Positions 1 through 9,518 of a stretch of 64,000 nucleotides of DNA are shown here, in pieces. The stretch lies in the NCBI RefSeq assembly GCF_000417875.1, contig NW_006920879.1, positions 250,130 through 314,129 on the forward strand, written 5' to 3'. The first letter of the stretch is position 1; every line of letters begins with the position of its first letter. A program made the position numbers and the translations under genes. Under the pieces are notes generated by a model, which ran no database searches, had not been told where the DNA came from, and saw only the letters and a program-made list of their open reading frames with translations. Source of the stretch: Pseudozyma flocculosa PF-1 (Eukaryota; Basidiomycota; Ustilaginomycetes; Ustilaginales; Ustilaginaceae).

Positions 1-410
1 GGCCGGGGGTGGGCCCAAAGTGACGTCGACGATGGGCGTTGGAGGGAGGCGAGGGAGGTGGTGCGCGTCGAGGCGGAGTGCGCGTGATGGCTTGCGCGGG
101 GTTGGTACATCGAGGCAGAGGAAAGAGTCAGGCGGAGAAGGAGAAGTAGCTACCGGTGGGTGGAGGGGCGCAGTGAGAGATGGGGATGGACGAGCACGCG
201 GGGCAAGGGTTGCAATCGGACGCGGACGGGATGCTTACAGCATGAGATGGTGTGGCCCGCTTTGTTGCGTTCGGGATCGCGAGGGGCGCCAGGGCGAGAC
301 TTCAAATTTGACTCTGGCAGAGGGACAAGAGTCGGGGTCGGGATCGCCTTTTCGGGTTCGGAGCGGCAGGGGGCGATTTTTCGTCTAGAGGGCGGCGGGC
401 GGCGGGCGGT

Positions 411-413
<3 letters not shown>

Positions 414-445
<32 letters not shown>
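414..445. repeat. (CAGG)8 tetranucleotide microsatellite
   Basis: Eight perfect CAGG units. The same motif recurs in other intergenic regions of this window at 40990-41013, 48311-48326 and 54703-54742. Confidence 0.95.
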
Positions 446-860
446 TGCAGAGGATCAACACGGCAGGCTAGGGAGCTAGGGCAGGCAGCGTGCCGTGCAT
501 GCAGAATGACCGCCTGCCTGCTTGGTGGGCTCGTCTGGCTGGCCTGGTCCGGCCAATTTTGGCTTGGTTGACTCTCCGATAGGCCGCCCGCTGCGTCGCC
601 CGTCACCACCACCACCATTCTTGATTCGCCTGTCTCTCTCGCCCTTCTCTTCTGTCTCTCTGCGGGCCATCGCATCGTGCCGCTTGGCTACCGCTCCCCC
701 ACTCTCCTTTATATCCACCATCCACCACCACCACTCCTGGCCACTCCCGCACCTTTGCACGACCGCCTCCCCTCCCTGGATGTCGCCCCGCCGGTAGTCA
801 ATCGGCACCTGCTCCTTTTCAAGAAGCCGCCGATACACAGCCAGTCGCCAGCACCGCACA

Positions 861-930
861 CGCACACACACGCACACACACGCACACACACGCACACACA
901 CGCACACACACGCACACACACGCACACACA
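861..930. repeat. Decamer tandem repeat CGCACACACA x7
   Basis: Seven perfect 10-bp units that end 6 bp before the start codon of the BOR1-like gene. The repeat therefore lies in the presumed 5' leader or core promoter. CA-type repeats can adopt Z-DNA; whether this one affects expression is not known. Confidence 0.95.
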
Positions 931-936
931 CACCCC

Positions 937-3900
937 ATGCCGTCGTCCTCGCCCGATCGCGCCGCAGCGCCCATCCGCGAGTCGGCCACCGCGCGCTCAT
1001 CGCTCTCCTCGCAGACCACCGAGCTCGGTCAGACACAGGCCGCCACCACCGCAACATCGTCCTCGCAGCAGTTTGCCACCACGCCGTCATCGTCCGCCGG
1101 TCTGCACAGCCGCAAGCCACAGGGCGCCAGCAAGCCTCACCCGGACCACGTCGACGTCGGCGCCGCACACCAGCACGACCCGCCTCGCCACCCTACTGAC
1201 AACGATGAACACGCCAACTCGTACCCGCTCTTTGCCGGCGACAAGCCCTGGTCGCAGCGCTCCTGGGCCTACGAGCTCACGCCCTTCCGCGGCATGTGGT
1301 ACGACGTCCGCCGCAGGAGCCCCTTTCTCCGCCACGACTGGACCTCGGCCTTTGAGCCCCGCAACTGGTGGACCATTGTCAACAGCGTCTTCCGCATGTA
1401 CTTTATCAACCTCATGCCCGCCATCGCCTACGTCATCGACATGAACTACCGCACCAACGGCGCCTACGGCATCAACGAAGTCATCCTCGCCTCCGCCCTC
1501 GCCGCCATCGTCTTCCCCATCTTCTCGGTCCAGCCCCTCACCTTTGTCGGCGTCACCGGCCTCATCAACCTCGTCAACTACACCCAGTACAACATCTTTG
1601 TCGGCTACTACAACTTTAGCCAGATCGACTACCTCCGTATCCAGGCTTGGTCCCTCATCTGGTCCGCCGCCTTCCACTGGGTCGTGGCCGTCTTCAACGT
1701 GTGCGACTTTACCCGCTTCATCACCGACATGACCTCCGAGACCTTTGGCTTCTACGTCGGCATCGTCTACATCCAAAAGGGCATCGAGCTCCTCATCGAG
1801 GAGTTCAAGCCCGCCCCCCTCGACAACGCCACCGGCTGGTTCTCGGTGACCATCGCCATCCTCTTCACCGTCTCCGTCTACCTCGTCTCCAAGGTCGGAG
1901 CCACCTCGTACCTCCCCTTCCGCCTGCGCAACCTCGTCGGCAGCTACGCCTTCACCGCCGGCATCCTCTTCTGGACCGGCTTCAGCCACTTTCCCGACTA
2001 CTCTCTGCGCCGCATCCCCATCGAGCGCCTGCCCATCACCAGGTCCTGGTTCCCCACCATGGACCGCCCGTGGTTCATCGACTTCTGGAACATCGAGCTC
2101 AAGTACGTCTTTGTCGGCGCTCCGCTCGGCTTCCTCATCATGCTCCTCTTCTACTTTGACCACAACGTCAGCAGCGTCATGGCCCAGGCGCGCCGCTTCC
2201 CCGTCCGCACCCCGGCGGGCTTCCACTGGGACTTTTTCCTGCTCGGCGTCACGACGCTCGTCGCCGGCTTCCTCGGCCTGCCCGCGCCCAATGGGCTGGT
2301 GCCGCAGGCCCCCGTCCACACCGAGACGCTGTCGGTCTTCAAGCAGGTCGACAAGCCCGACGAGGAGCAGGAGGTGGCCATGGACAAGCCGGTCCAGCGC
2401 GGCGAAAAGCGTGGCAGGGGTCGGGCGGCCGAGCTGCCCACCCGCACGGTGCGCCGGCAGCACGTCGTCAACACGCGTGTCGTCGAGCAGCGCGTCTCGC
2501 ACCTCGCCGTCGGCCTGCTGACGCTGGGCACCATGACGCGGCCGCTGCTCGTGGCGCTCGGCACGATGCCCAAGGCCGTCTTCGCCGGCGTCTTTGTCCT
2601 GGTCGGCTGGGCCTCGATCGAGCGCAATAACATCACCATGCGCACCCTTGCCATCTTCCGCGACCGCCAGATGATGCCGGCCGACGAGCCTCTCGCGCCC
2701 ATCCGCCGCCGCAAGATCGCCCTCTGGGTGGGCATCCAGTGGCTCTTTTTCGCCATGACGATCGCCATCAGCCAGACCATCGCCGGCATCGGCTTCCCGG
2801 TCATCATCACGCTTCTCATCCCCTTCCGCTACTTTGTCGTGCCCCGGTGGTTCTCTCCGCTCGAGCTCAAGGTGCTCGACGCGCCCACCTCGGACGCCGA
2901 CGTGGTGCTCGCCTCGCTCGGCCACGAGACGGAGCGCGTGACGGGCCGCGGCGTCGAGGTGGCGCTCGACACGGGCATCGCCGGCGACCTCTACGACGGA
3001 GGCAAGAAGCGCGACGACGACAGCTATGGCGACGATGGAAACCAAGCTGCGGCTGGCGCTCTTCGAAGCCAGCACGGCGGGGCTGCGGCTAGCGAGAAGA
3101 CCGTCTACGCGGACGCGGAAAAGTCGGTCGGCGGCGTCGGTGGACACCGGCCGATGCATGCCCAGGATGAGGGGACGAGGGCGACTGGCCCGGCGGCCAT
3201 GAGCAGCGGCATCGCCGCTGGTACCGCCGGGCTCGCAGCCGACGAGGCCAAGGAGGAGAGCAAAGGCGGCGGCGCTGCATCCACGCACAGCGGTCAGGAT
3301 CACGTCCTCGCCTCGCAGCCTGCAGGGCAGCAGAGCGATCAAGTCGACGCGGCTATCCTCGTGCAGCAGCAGCAGCAGCAGCAGCAGAAGGACGAAGCCA
3401 AGAGGGCCAAGGAGGCAGAGGTCGTAGCCGCGCAGCAAAGGAAGGCCGAGGAAAAGCGGGCCAAAGAGGAGAAGAAGGCAGGGGAGAAGCGCGTCAAGGA
3501 CGAGAAGAAGAGGGCAAAGGACGAGGAAAAGCAGCGCAAGAAGGCGGCCAAGGACGAGGAAAAGAGGCGCAAGGAAGACGCCAAGCGCGAGGCCGCCGAG
3601 GCCGAGAGGGAGAAGAAGGCACAGAAGGACAGGGATGCCGCCCTCGCCGCCGGCGTTGCGGGTGCTGCAACCGCCGCGGCCACTGCTGCCGGAGGCGATG
3701 CGGCCAAGGAGGAGGGAGAGGACAAGTCACCCGACGCAAAGTACGAGCAGGTCGAAACGGCTGAGCCGGACCCTCTGTCGAGCACGGCACCCCAGATCTC
3801 GGCCGACGTCCTTCCCGTTCCGGGAGCCTCTTCGTCACTGACGCCGGCGAGTGCAGGCGGGGACCGACCGCCGCGTCTGTCGACGTCGAGCAGCATCAAG

Positions 3901-4179
3901 CGCAAAGCCGTGCCGCGCCTCTCGATGACCGACGAGGAGCCGCAGGCCGCCGCGATAGCAGAGGCACCTGCTGCCTCGATCGCCGCGAGCAATGATGCAG
4001 CCGCGACGTCGTGGAGCAACCCCACTGGCGTCGACTCGATCCCAACCTCTCCTGCGACGACGGCGGCGGCGGGCAAGAGGGGAAAGCGGCACATTGTGGC
4101 CATCGAGAACCCGGTACGAGGGGCCGGCTCGCCGCCTCCTCCCGTCCAGTGGCGCAACGACGGCGAGAGCGATGCCTGA
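937..4179 (+). CDS. BOR1: BOR1-type borate/anion exporter (SLC4 family) with long charged C-terminal tail
   Basis: This is a single-exon 1080-residue protein of the HCO3-/anion exchanger family, which in fungi exports borate across the plasma membrane. The N-terminal 100 residues are low-complexity Ser/Thr/Ala. The family body begins near residue 110 with a PFRGMWYDVRRR motif and continues through many hydrophobic segments to about residue 650. It includes NEVILAS, a GVTGLINLVNYT segment near residue 204, and the signature GLPAPNGLVPQAPVHTE with the downstream RVSHLAVGLL. Yeast Bor1 is about 576 residues, so about 400 residues here are extra C-terminal tail: a polyglutamine run (about 810-818), then a Lys/Glu/Ala-rich heptad-like stretch (about 820-900) that looks like a coiled coil, then Ser/Ala-rich sequence. 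The ATG at 937 is the first in frame after the CA repeat. Family assignment is firm. Borate as substrate is inferred from homology. Confidence 0.93.
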   Translation: MPSSSPDRAAAPIRESATARSSLSSQTTELGQTQAATTATSSSQQFATTPSSSAGLHSRKPQGASKPHPDHVDVGAAHQHDPPRHPTDNDEHANSYPLFAGDKPWSQRSWAYELTPFRGMWYDVRRRSPFLRHDWTSAFEPRNWWTIVNSVFRMYFINLMPAIAYVIDMNYRTNGAYGINEVILASALAAIVFPIFSVQPLTFVGVTGLINLVNYTQYNIFVGYYNFSQIDYLRIQAWSLIWSAAFHWVVAVFNVCDFTRFITDMTSETFGFYVGIVYIQKGIELLIEEFKPAPLDNATGWFSVTIAILFTVSVYLVSKVGATSYLPFRLRNLVGSYAFTAGILFWTGFSHFPDYSLRRIPIERLPITRSWFPTMDRPWFIDFWNIELKYVFVGAPLGFLIMLLFYFDHNVSSVMAQARRFPVRTPAGFHWDFFLLGVTTLVAGFLGLPAPNGLVPQAPVHTETLSVFKQVDKPDEEQEVAMDKPVQRGEKRGRGRAAELPTRTVRRQHVVNTRVVEQRVSHLAVGLLTLGTMTRPLLVALGTMPKAVFAGVFVLVGWASIERNNITMRTLAIFRDRQMMPADEPLAPIRRRKIALWVGIQWLFFAMTIAISQTIAGIGFPVIITLLIPFRYFVVPRWFSPLELKVLDAPTSDADVVLASLGHETERVTGRGVEVALDTGIAGDLYDGGKKRDDDSYGDDGNQAAAGALRSQHGGAAASEKTVYADAEKSVGGVGGHRPMHAQDEGTRATGPAAMSSGIAAGTAGLAADEAKEESKGGGAASTHSGQDHVLASQPAGQQSDQVDAAILVQQQQQQQQKDEAKRAKEAEVVAAQQRKAEEKRAKEEKKAGEKRVKDEKKRAKDEEKQRKKAAKDEEKRRKEDAKREAAEAEREKKAQKDRDAALAAGVAGAATAAATAAGGDAAKEEGEDKSPDAKYEQVETAEPDPLSSTAPQISADVLPVPGASSSLTPASAGGDRPPRLSTSSSIKRKAVPRLSMTDEEPQAAAIAEAPAASIAASNDAAATSWSNPTGVDSIPTSPATTAAAGKRGKRHIVAIENPVRGAGSPPPPVQWRNDGESDA
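3363..3387 (+). repeat. CAG-rich polyglutamine tract in BOR1 coding sequence
   Basis: An uninterrupted run of CAG codons encodes glutamines at about residues 810-818 of the transporter tail, just before its charged coiled-coil-like segment. It is likely to vary in length between strains. Confidence 0.9.
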
Positions 4180-4695
4180 TCCGCCGTAACCTCCCGCCGC
4201 CCCCAAAAGCACGTCCTTGCTACCCGCTCACGCTCATAGAAGAGCACCCACCCATCTGATACCCCGTCACCCGCCTCCTTATTCCAACATGATTCCGCCC
4301 TGCTTGCGTTGCTACATCTTTGCTCTGCTCCTGTGCCTTCCTTGCTTGATCCTGCTCCGCCTCCGTGAATGTATGGATGGACAGCATTGCCCGTGCGCAG
4401 GCAGGTGGGCAGGACGGTGCGTGTTGAATACCGGTGTGATGCGTCGAAGGTGGTGGGCCCGAGGAAATCGCCGGGTCTGTGTCCGGTTGCCGGGTCGCGT
4501 CCACGTGGCGCCGCGAGGGCGGGGCGGGGCCAAAGTCAAACCGGCCAACCGTCTTCCGAAGCCGCGGCCGCCGCCGGTCGGGGGGCCATACTCGCCGCCC
4601 GTCTCCTGCGCTGTTGCCTTCACAAACCTCCTCCCGACCACGACCGCCGTCACCATCACCACCTTCAGCAGCCTCAGCGCACCTCGCAGCAAGGC
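4180..4695. other. Intergenic region between BOR1 and the PLP enzyme gene
   Basis: This stretch holds the 3' end of the BOR1 transcript and the promoter of the next gene. An open frame extends upstream of 4696, but its translation is Arg/Pro-rich and unrelated to the enzyme family, so it was not taken as coding. Nothing else was recognised. Confidence 0.5.
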
Positions 4696-5817
4696 ATGAC
4701 GATCGATCCGGCCGCACCCGCTTCCGCCTCGGCCTCGGCGCTCCACATCGAGACGCCGCTGGTGCACTCTTCGATCCTCTCCAAGCGGACGGGGCACAAT
4801 GTCTACCTGAAGCTCGACAGCGCCCAGCCGTCCGGGTCGTTCAAGATCCGGGGGATCGGGCGCATCTCGGCCCTCTCGCTCTCGCGGTACGGGCGCGAGG
4901 GAATGCACCTCGTCTGTTCGTCTGGTGGCAATGCCGGGCTGGCCACGGCGCACGCGGCGCGCACGCTCGGCGTACCGTGCACCATTTTCGTGCCCACCTC
5001 TACCGAGGGCGCCATCGTCGACACGCTGCGGCGCCAATACGGTGCCGAGGTCGTGGTGGAAGGTGCCGTATGGAACGATGCGGATACCGAGGCTAGACGG
5101 TTTGTCGAGGCGCAAGAGGGGAGGGTGTATATCCATCCGTTTGACGGCGCGGAACTGGTGCGCGGTCATGCCACCCTCGTGCGGGAGGTGTACGACCAGA
5201 TGCCGCGCGGCGAGGACGTCGATGCCATCATCTGCGCAGTGGGCGGCGGCGGCCTAGTCGGAGGCATCCTCCACGCCCTCTCCTCCTCCTCCTCCTCCCC
5301 CTCCTCCTCTGCCGCCAAGACGAGGGTGATAACGACGCAATGCTTCGAGACGGACTCGTTTACCCGCTCCCTCCTCTCTCGACCGGCACAACACGTCACC
5401 CTCGACGAGATCAGGAGCAAGGCCACGTCAATGGGCACACGCACGTGCTCCGCGTCGCACCTCGATGCCGCGAGGCGGTACGGACACGTCACGCCGGTGC
5501 GCGTCGACGACGACCTGGCCGCCTCGGCCGTCTGGCAGTTTTACCGCGACCACGGCGTCCTCGTCGAGCTCAGCTGCGGCGCCGCCCTCGCGCCCGTCTA
5601 CTTTCCGCAGCGCATCCTCAGCACCGCCCTCGCCTACGGCGAGCAAGACGAGGTGGTGGTGCGAGGAGCGCCGCCACCGCGTCCCGCCCGCAAGAATGTC
5701 GTCGTCGTCGTGTGCGGTGGGTCGAAGATTGATGCGGAGATGGTCAAGAGGTACGAGGAGCAGACGGGCGACATGGACGGACGCGGGAGGGCCGATGTCG
5801 ATGGCGTGCCAGTCTAG
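4696..5817 (+). CDS. L-serine/L-threonine dehydratase-type PLP enzyme (fold-type II)
   Basis: This 373-residue single-exon protein belongs to the tryptophan-synthase-beta-like PLP family and most resembles fungal catabolic L-serine/threonine dehydratases, which convert serine to pyruvate and ammonia in the cytosol. The N-terminal ETPLVHS segment precedes the PLP-lysine motif SGSFKIRG with Lys50. The substrate/cofactor loop SSGGNAG is at about 75-81, and the glycine-rich phosphate-binding loop GGGGLVGG lies in the second half. A poly-serine insertion follows that loop and is unusual for the family. The ATG at 4696 was chosen because homology begins right after it; the frame is open further upstream but reads as low-complexity. 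The gene ends 102 bp from the stop of the convergent MEF2 gene. Serine versus threonine preference cannot be read from sequence. Confidence 0.88.
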   Translation: MTIDPAAPASASASALHIETPLVHSSILSKRTGHNVYLKLDSAQPSGSFKIRGIGRISALSLSRYGREGMHLVCSSGGNAGLATAHAARTLGVPCTIFVPTSTEGAIVDTLRRQYGAEVVVEGAVWNDADTEARRFVEAQEGRVYIHPFDGAELVRGHATLVREVYDQMPRGEDVDAIICAVGGGGLVGGILHALSSSSSSPSSSAAKTRVITTQCFETDSFTRSLLSRPAQHVTLDEIRSKATSMGTRTCSASHLDAARRYGHVTPVRVDDDLAASAVWQFYRDHGVLVELSCGAALAPVYFPQRILSTALAYGEQDEVVVRGAPPPRPARKNVVVVVCGGSKIDAEMVKRYEEQTGDMDGRGRADVDGVPV

Positions 5818-5919
5818 GGACAATCGGAGGTAGAGCATGCACTTCGTACATTTATTGCCACTTCAGCGGCACCGTCCCTGTCGCCAGTCCACCCGCCTGC
5901 GCGCCAGCCAGACTGGGCC

Positions 5920-8900
5920 TCACCGTCCCAGCTCCTCGAGGATCTCGGCCTGCCTCGCCTTGGAAACCTTCATGAACCCGCTGAGCTGCATGTCAAAGCT
6001 GCCGCTCCCGCCCGTCAGGGCGCGCAGCCGGCTGCTGTACCGCACCAGGCGCGCCAGCGGCACGCTGGCGTGCACCACCGTCTGCTGGCCCTTTCCTCCC
6101 GCACCGCCCCCGCTCGAGGAGGCGAGGTCGTTGAGGGATCCAACCTCGAGCGACTCCGAGGGGATATAGACCCCCTCGTCGCCGCCCGGTGTGCCTGCAG
6201 AGCCAGAGGCCGACGCATCGTCGGTCGAGTGCTCGACGTCGAGCACCGTCCCGTCCTGCTCGTTTGTCAGGTCCGAAACGACCTTGCCTAGATCCTGCGC
6301 CGAAATCGACAGGCGGACCAGCATCACTGGCTCCATCAGCGTCGTCAATGCCGCATTACCGCTGCCGCTGCCGCCGCCGCCCGGACCCCTCGCACCCGCA
6401 GCGGCACCGCCGCCGCCTCCCTCTGCCGCCGTCACGCTGGGCGAGGGCGGAAGCGGGTGCAGGACGCGACGGAGCAACGTTGTGACCAGCAACGAGATTG
6501 ACGAGGGCGTCGATAGCTCCGGACCGTAGAGTTGCGGGTGCGAGATCGTCAGGTGCAGGTTGGTGAGCGGGTTCGACGTCAGCGGCCCGCGAGACAGGGC
6601 GGCCATGGCACCCGAGCGGAAAGAGTTGAGCAGCGAGGTCAGGTCCATCCCCGCCAGGCCCGTCGAGGCGTCGTCCGCGCTCCTCTCGGCCGTCGCGGTG
6701 TTTGTCCTGGCGTTGGCGTTGGCGCTGCCGCCGCGAGCACGCCGGCGCTCCTCGGCCTCCTCGGAGACGTACTGCTCGATGTCCCGTTCGTCCTCGGCGC
6801 CAGGCGCGGCCTTCTTCCGGGCTGCGTCCTTGGCAGCTGCGACCGCGGCATCGTCGCCGCTGCCGCCCTGGTCCAGCCTCACCTCGATCCGGTTGCCGCC
6901 CAGTGCCGGATCGCCCTCCTCGTCGTCGCGCAGCGCCCGGACGTGCAGCCGGCAGCCGACCTTGACCTTTTTGCCGCCCATTTCGCGGTCCAGCACGTCC
7001 TCGATGGTGAGGCCGCGCTCGTCGACGCTGTCCGCCAGCGTCTCGCGGAAGCTGACGCGCACCCCGCCCATGCTCGCCCGCACGTTGAACTCATTCTCCA
7101 GCCGGTCCTTTGCGATCTCGAGGTGCAGCTCGCCCATGCCGCTCAGCACCGTCTGTCCTGTGCCCGTACCCGCCGAGGCGGCAGCGGCGCCGGCGCTCGT
7201 CCCGGACGAGGCGCTGTCGTCGAGGCGCAGCGAGGGGTCGGTACGCACCAGCATCGCCAGTGCCTCGAGCACCGCCGGCTCGTCCGACTTGGAGCGCGGC
7301 TCGATGCTCATGCTGAACACGGGTGGCGGCACGTGGACCCGCTTGAGGCGGAGCGACTTGACGTCGGTCGCTGTCGAGGCATCGCCGTGACGCCCCCCTC
7401 CGTGACCGTGACCGGCATCTGCGGCCGCCTTGGAGTCGACGAGGGTATCGCCGGTCCGCGTGTCCTTGAGACCGAGCAGCACGCCGATCTGGCCCGCGCG
7501 CAGCGTGTTGGTCTCGATGTACTGGTCGGCAAACGGCAGGAGCAGGCGCGATAGCCGCTCGCGCGACTGCGTCGTGGTGTTGAAGAGCGAGGTGCTGCGC
7601 TGCAGCGTGCCCGAGTAGACGCGGACAAACGTCGTCGGCCCGCGCCGCTTGTCGTGGACCACCTTGAAGGCAAGCAGCGTGGTGCGCTTGTCGTCGATCG
7701 GGATCGTCACCTCGTCAGTCTTCGTCGAGGCATCGGCAGCCTGGCCATCGGGCTGCGCAGCTGCCTTGGCTGCACCGGCATTGGCAGCGCCCTTGCCGTG
7801 CCGGGAGCGGCCCTGCTGAGCTGCGACGGTGCCAACAACGGCTGGCTTATCGTTGGGACTTGGCAGGAACTCGGCCACGGCATCGAGTAGCGGCTGCACG
7901 CCGATGTTCTTGGCCGCCGAGCCGCACAGCACGGGCAGCACACTGCCGCGCAACGTCTGCCTCCGGATGGCCGCCTTGATGGACTGCTCCGAGATCGAGG
8001 CGTGCGGCTCCTCGTTGGAACTAGAGGGTTGCGAAAAGAGCTCCTCGAGCAGCTCGTCGTCATGCGATGCGAGCGTCTCGACGAGAGCGTGGCGTGCCTT
8101 GACGGCCTCGTCCCACAGCGCCGCCTCACTCTCCTTCTGGCCCTTGACGAATGCTGTCCGCGTCACAATCTCGCCGGCCTTGCCGGAGAAGGTGAGCTTC
8201 TGCATACTGAGCAGGTCAAGAACACCGCCGATCCCCGCCTCATCGCCGTTGGCGTTGGCGGGCGGTAGCGGGAGCTGGAGGACGATGGGCTGGGCGTGCA
8301 GTCCGCTGGCGAGGATGCTGCGAACGGAGCGTGAGAGGGATGCGCCGGTGCGGTCGAGCTTGTTGACGAAGAGCAATAGACTCTTGACGTCGTAGCGCGC
8401 CGCCTGCTTCCAGACCATTTCAGTCTGTGCCTCGACTCCCTCGACGCCGTCGAGCACCACGACGGCGCCGTCGACGACGCGGAGGGCGCGCTCCACCTCG
8501 ATGCCAAAGTCGATGTGACCGGGCGTGTCGACGAGGGTGATGCCGACCTGGTCGCTCGTCTTGGGCTTGGTCACGGTCGAGGGTGACCACCATACGGGAC
8601 CCACGGCGGCCGACTGGATCGTGATACCACGCTGTCGCTCCTGCTCGAGAAAGTCGGTGACGGTGCTGCCGCTGTCGACATCGCCGGGCGTCCCGCTGAT
8701 GCTCGATTTTGTCGATCCAGGCACCGGAGGCGATAGTGCATTGGTGAGGTGGAGCAGCCGCTCTGTCAGGGTCGTTTTGCCGGCGTCGATGTGAGCAATG
8801 ATCGAGATGTTGCGCAGCTGCGTGGTGGGCACCTTTTCCGGGTCCGGTGGTGGTGGTGGTGCGGCGGAGGCCGCGGAGAGGGCGGCAGTGCAGTGCAGGC

Positions 8901-9117
8901 TGCGGACTCGTGGTCCAGATGCTGCGTTGAGGTCGAAGCCACGCTGCCTCCGGCTGGACATGCGGCCGCCGTAGATGGTGGACAGAGGCGGAGAAGATGT
9001 CGAAGCTAGTGAAGAGGGCGGCCTGGAGCTGAGAGTCAGGACGCGGTTGCTACTGGTGCCGACGCCCCTCGTCGCCGCAGCCCTGCTCGCCGCAGCAAGC
9101 GTGCGAGTTGGGAGCAT
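5920..9117 (-). CDS. MEF2: Mitochondrial elongation factor G2 (ribosome-recycling GTPase)
   Basis: This is a 1065-residue translational GTPase of the EF-G2mt/RRF2 type, which with mitochondrial RRF splits post-termination ribosomes. An Arg/Ser/Ala-rich N-terminus of about 95 residues fits a mitochondrial targeting sequence. G motifs are all visible: AHIDAGKT (108-115), the switch region QERQRGITIQSAAV, DTPGHIDF and NKLDR. The preceding DVDSGSTVTDF is typical of EF-G2 rather than EF-G1. Domains II to V follow but are interrupted by several Ala/Gly/Ser-rich insertions, so the protein is longer than yeast Mef2 (about 820 residues). The ATG at 9117 was preferred over an in-frame ATG at 9504, because the extra 129 residues look like untranslated sequence. 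The gene is convergent with the dehydratase. The single exon is intact. Confidence 0.92.
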   Translation of the reverse strand: MLPTRTLAAASRAAATRGVGTSSNRVLTLSSRPPSSLASTSSPPLSTIYGGRMSSRRQRGFDLNAASGPRVRSLHCTAALSAASAAPPPPPDPEKVPTTQLRNISIIAHIDAGKTTLTERLLHLTNALSPPVPGSTKSSISGTPGDVDSGSTVTDFLEQERQRGITIQSAAVGPVWWSPSTVTKPKTSDQVGITLVDTPGHIDFGIEVERALRVVDGAVVVLDGVEGVEAQTEMVWKQAARYDVKSLLLFVNKLDRTGASLSRSVRSILASGLHAQPIVLQLPLPPANANGDEAGIGGVLDLLSMQKLTFSGKAGEIVTRTAFVKGQKESEAALWDEAVKARHALVETLASHDDELLEELFSQPSSSNEEPHASISEQSIKAAIRRQTLRGSVLPVLCGSAAKNIGVQPLLDAVAEFLPSPNDKPAVVGTVAAQQGRSRHGKGAANAGAAKAAAQPDGQAADASTKTDEVTIPIDDKRTTLLAFKVVHDKRRGPTTFVRVYSGTLQRSTSLFNTTTQSRERLSRLLLPFADQYIETNTLRAGQIGVLLGLKDTRTGDTLVDSKAAADAGHGHGGGRHGDASTATDVKSLRLKRVHVPPPVFSMSIEPRSKSDEPAVLEALAMLVRTDPSLRLDDSASSGTSAGAAAASAGTGTGQTVLSGMGELHLEIAKDRLENEFNVRASMGGVRVSFRETLADSVDERGLTIEDVLDREMGGKKVKVGCRLHVRALRDDEEGDPALGGNRIEVRLDQGGSGDDAAVAAAKDAARKKAAPGAEDERDIEQYVSEEAEERRRARGGSANANARTNTATAERSADDASTGLAGMDLTSLLNSFRSGAMAALSRGPLTSNPLTNLHLTISHPQLYGPELSTPSSISLLVTTLLRRVLHPLPPSPSVTAAEGGGGGAAAGARGPGGGGSGSGNAALTTLMEPVMLVRLSISAQDLGKVVSDLTNEQDGTVLDVEHSTDDASASGSAGTPGGDEGVYIPSESLEVGSLNDLASSSGGGAGGKGQQTVVHASVPLARLVRYSSRLRALTGGSGSFDMQLSGFMKVSKARQAEILEELGR

Positions 9118-9518
9118 GTTTGTCCTCGTTCTATGACTGATATGGCTGGGCGCACGTCGAGCTATCGCTGGTGGTGGTGGTGGTGGTGGTGAAAGAAAGG
9201 TCATCGAGGTGGGCTGACCTGACCTGGCAATTCTTCGCGCCTTTGAATGGCTGCTGCTCGGTCTCCGTCTCCCGAGCCTTTTTCTCTCGCGGGTGCCGCC
9301 TCCACACGCCAAGCCGGCTTCATCCGTGCTGCCTCGATGGCGACGCCGCGGCCACGGCGCCATGATGCGACTCACACCTTGACCCATCAACGCCCGAGAA
9401 AGCAGGTGCGATCGAGCATGTCGATCGCTGCCGGTGCAGCAGAGAAAGAGAAGCAGTGATTGAGTAGTGTTACACGCAGGGGAATCCTGCCGAGGTTGGA
9501 GCAAGCGCCTGCCGCTCG
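9118..9518. other. MEF2 promoter/leader and SRS2 3' region
   Basis: A short spacer in head-to-tail arrangement on the minus strand. It contains a GGT-rich run near 9171-9190. No further gene was recognised. Confidence 0.5.

Larger units (their letters stand above)
1..936. other. Upstream non-coding region of the BOR1 gene
   Basis: No convincing gene is seen. The open frames here are Arg/Pro-rich on both strands, as expected from GC-rich non-coding DNA. The stretch holds a (CAGG)8 tract and a decamer CA-type repeat that runs almost to the BOR1 start codon. It presumably contains the BOR1 promoter and 5' leader. Confidence 0.6.

Noticed and set aside
709..933. Minus-strand frame of alternating Cys/Val
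   Set aside because: It is a translation of the CA decamer repeat, not a cysteine-rich protein.
1087..3438. 783-residue open frame on the minus strand opposite BOR1
   Set aside because: Composition is His/Asp/Glu/Arg-rich without motifs. It mirrors the high GC third-position bias of the real gene on the other strand.
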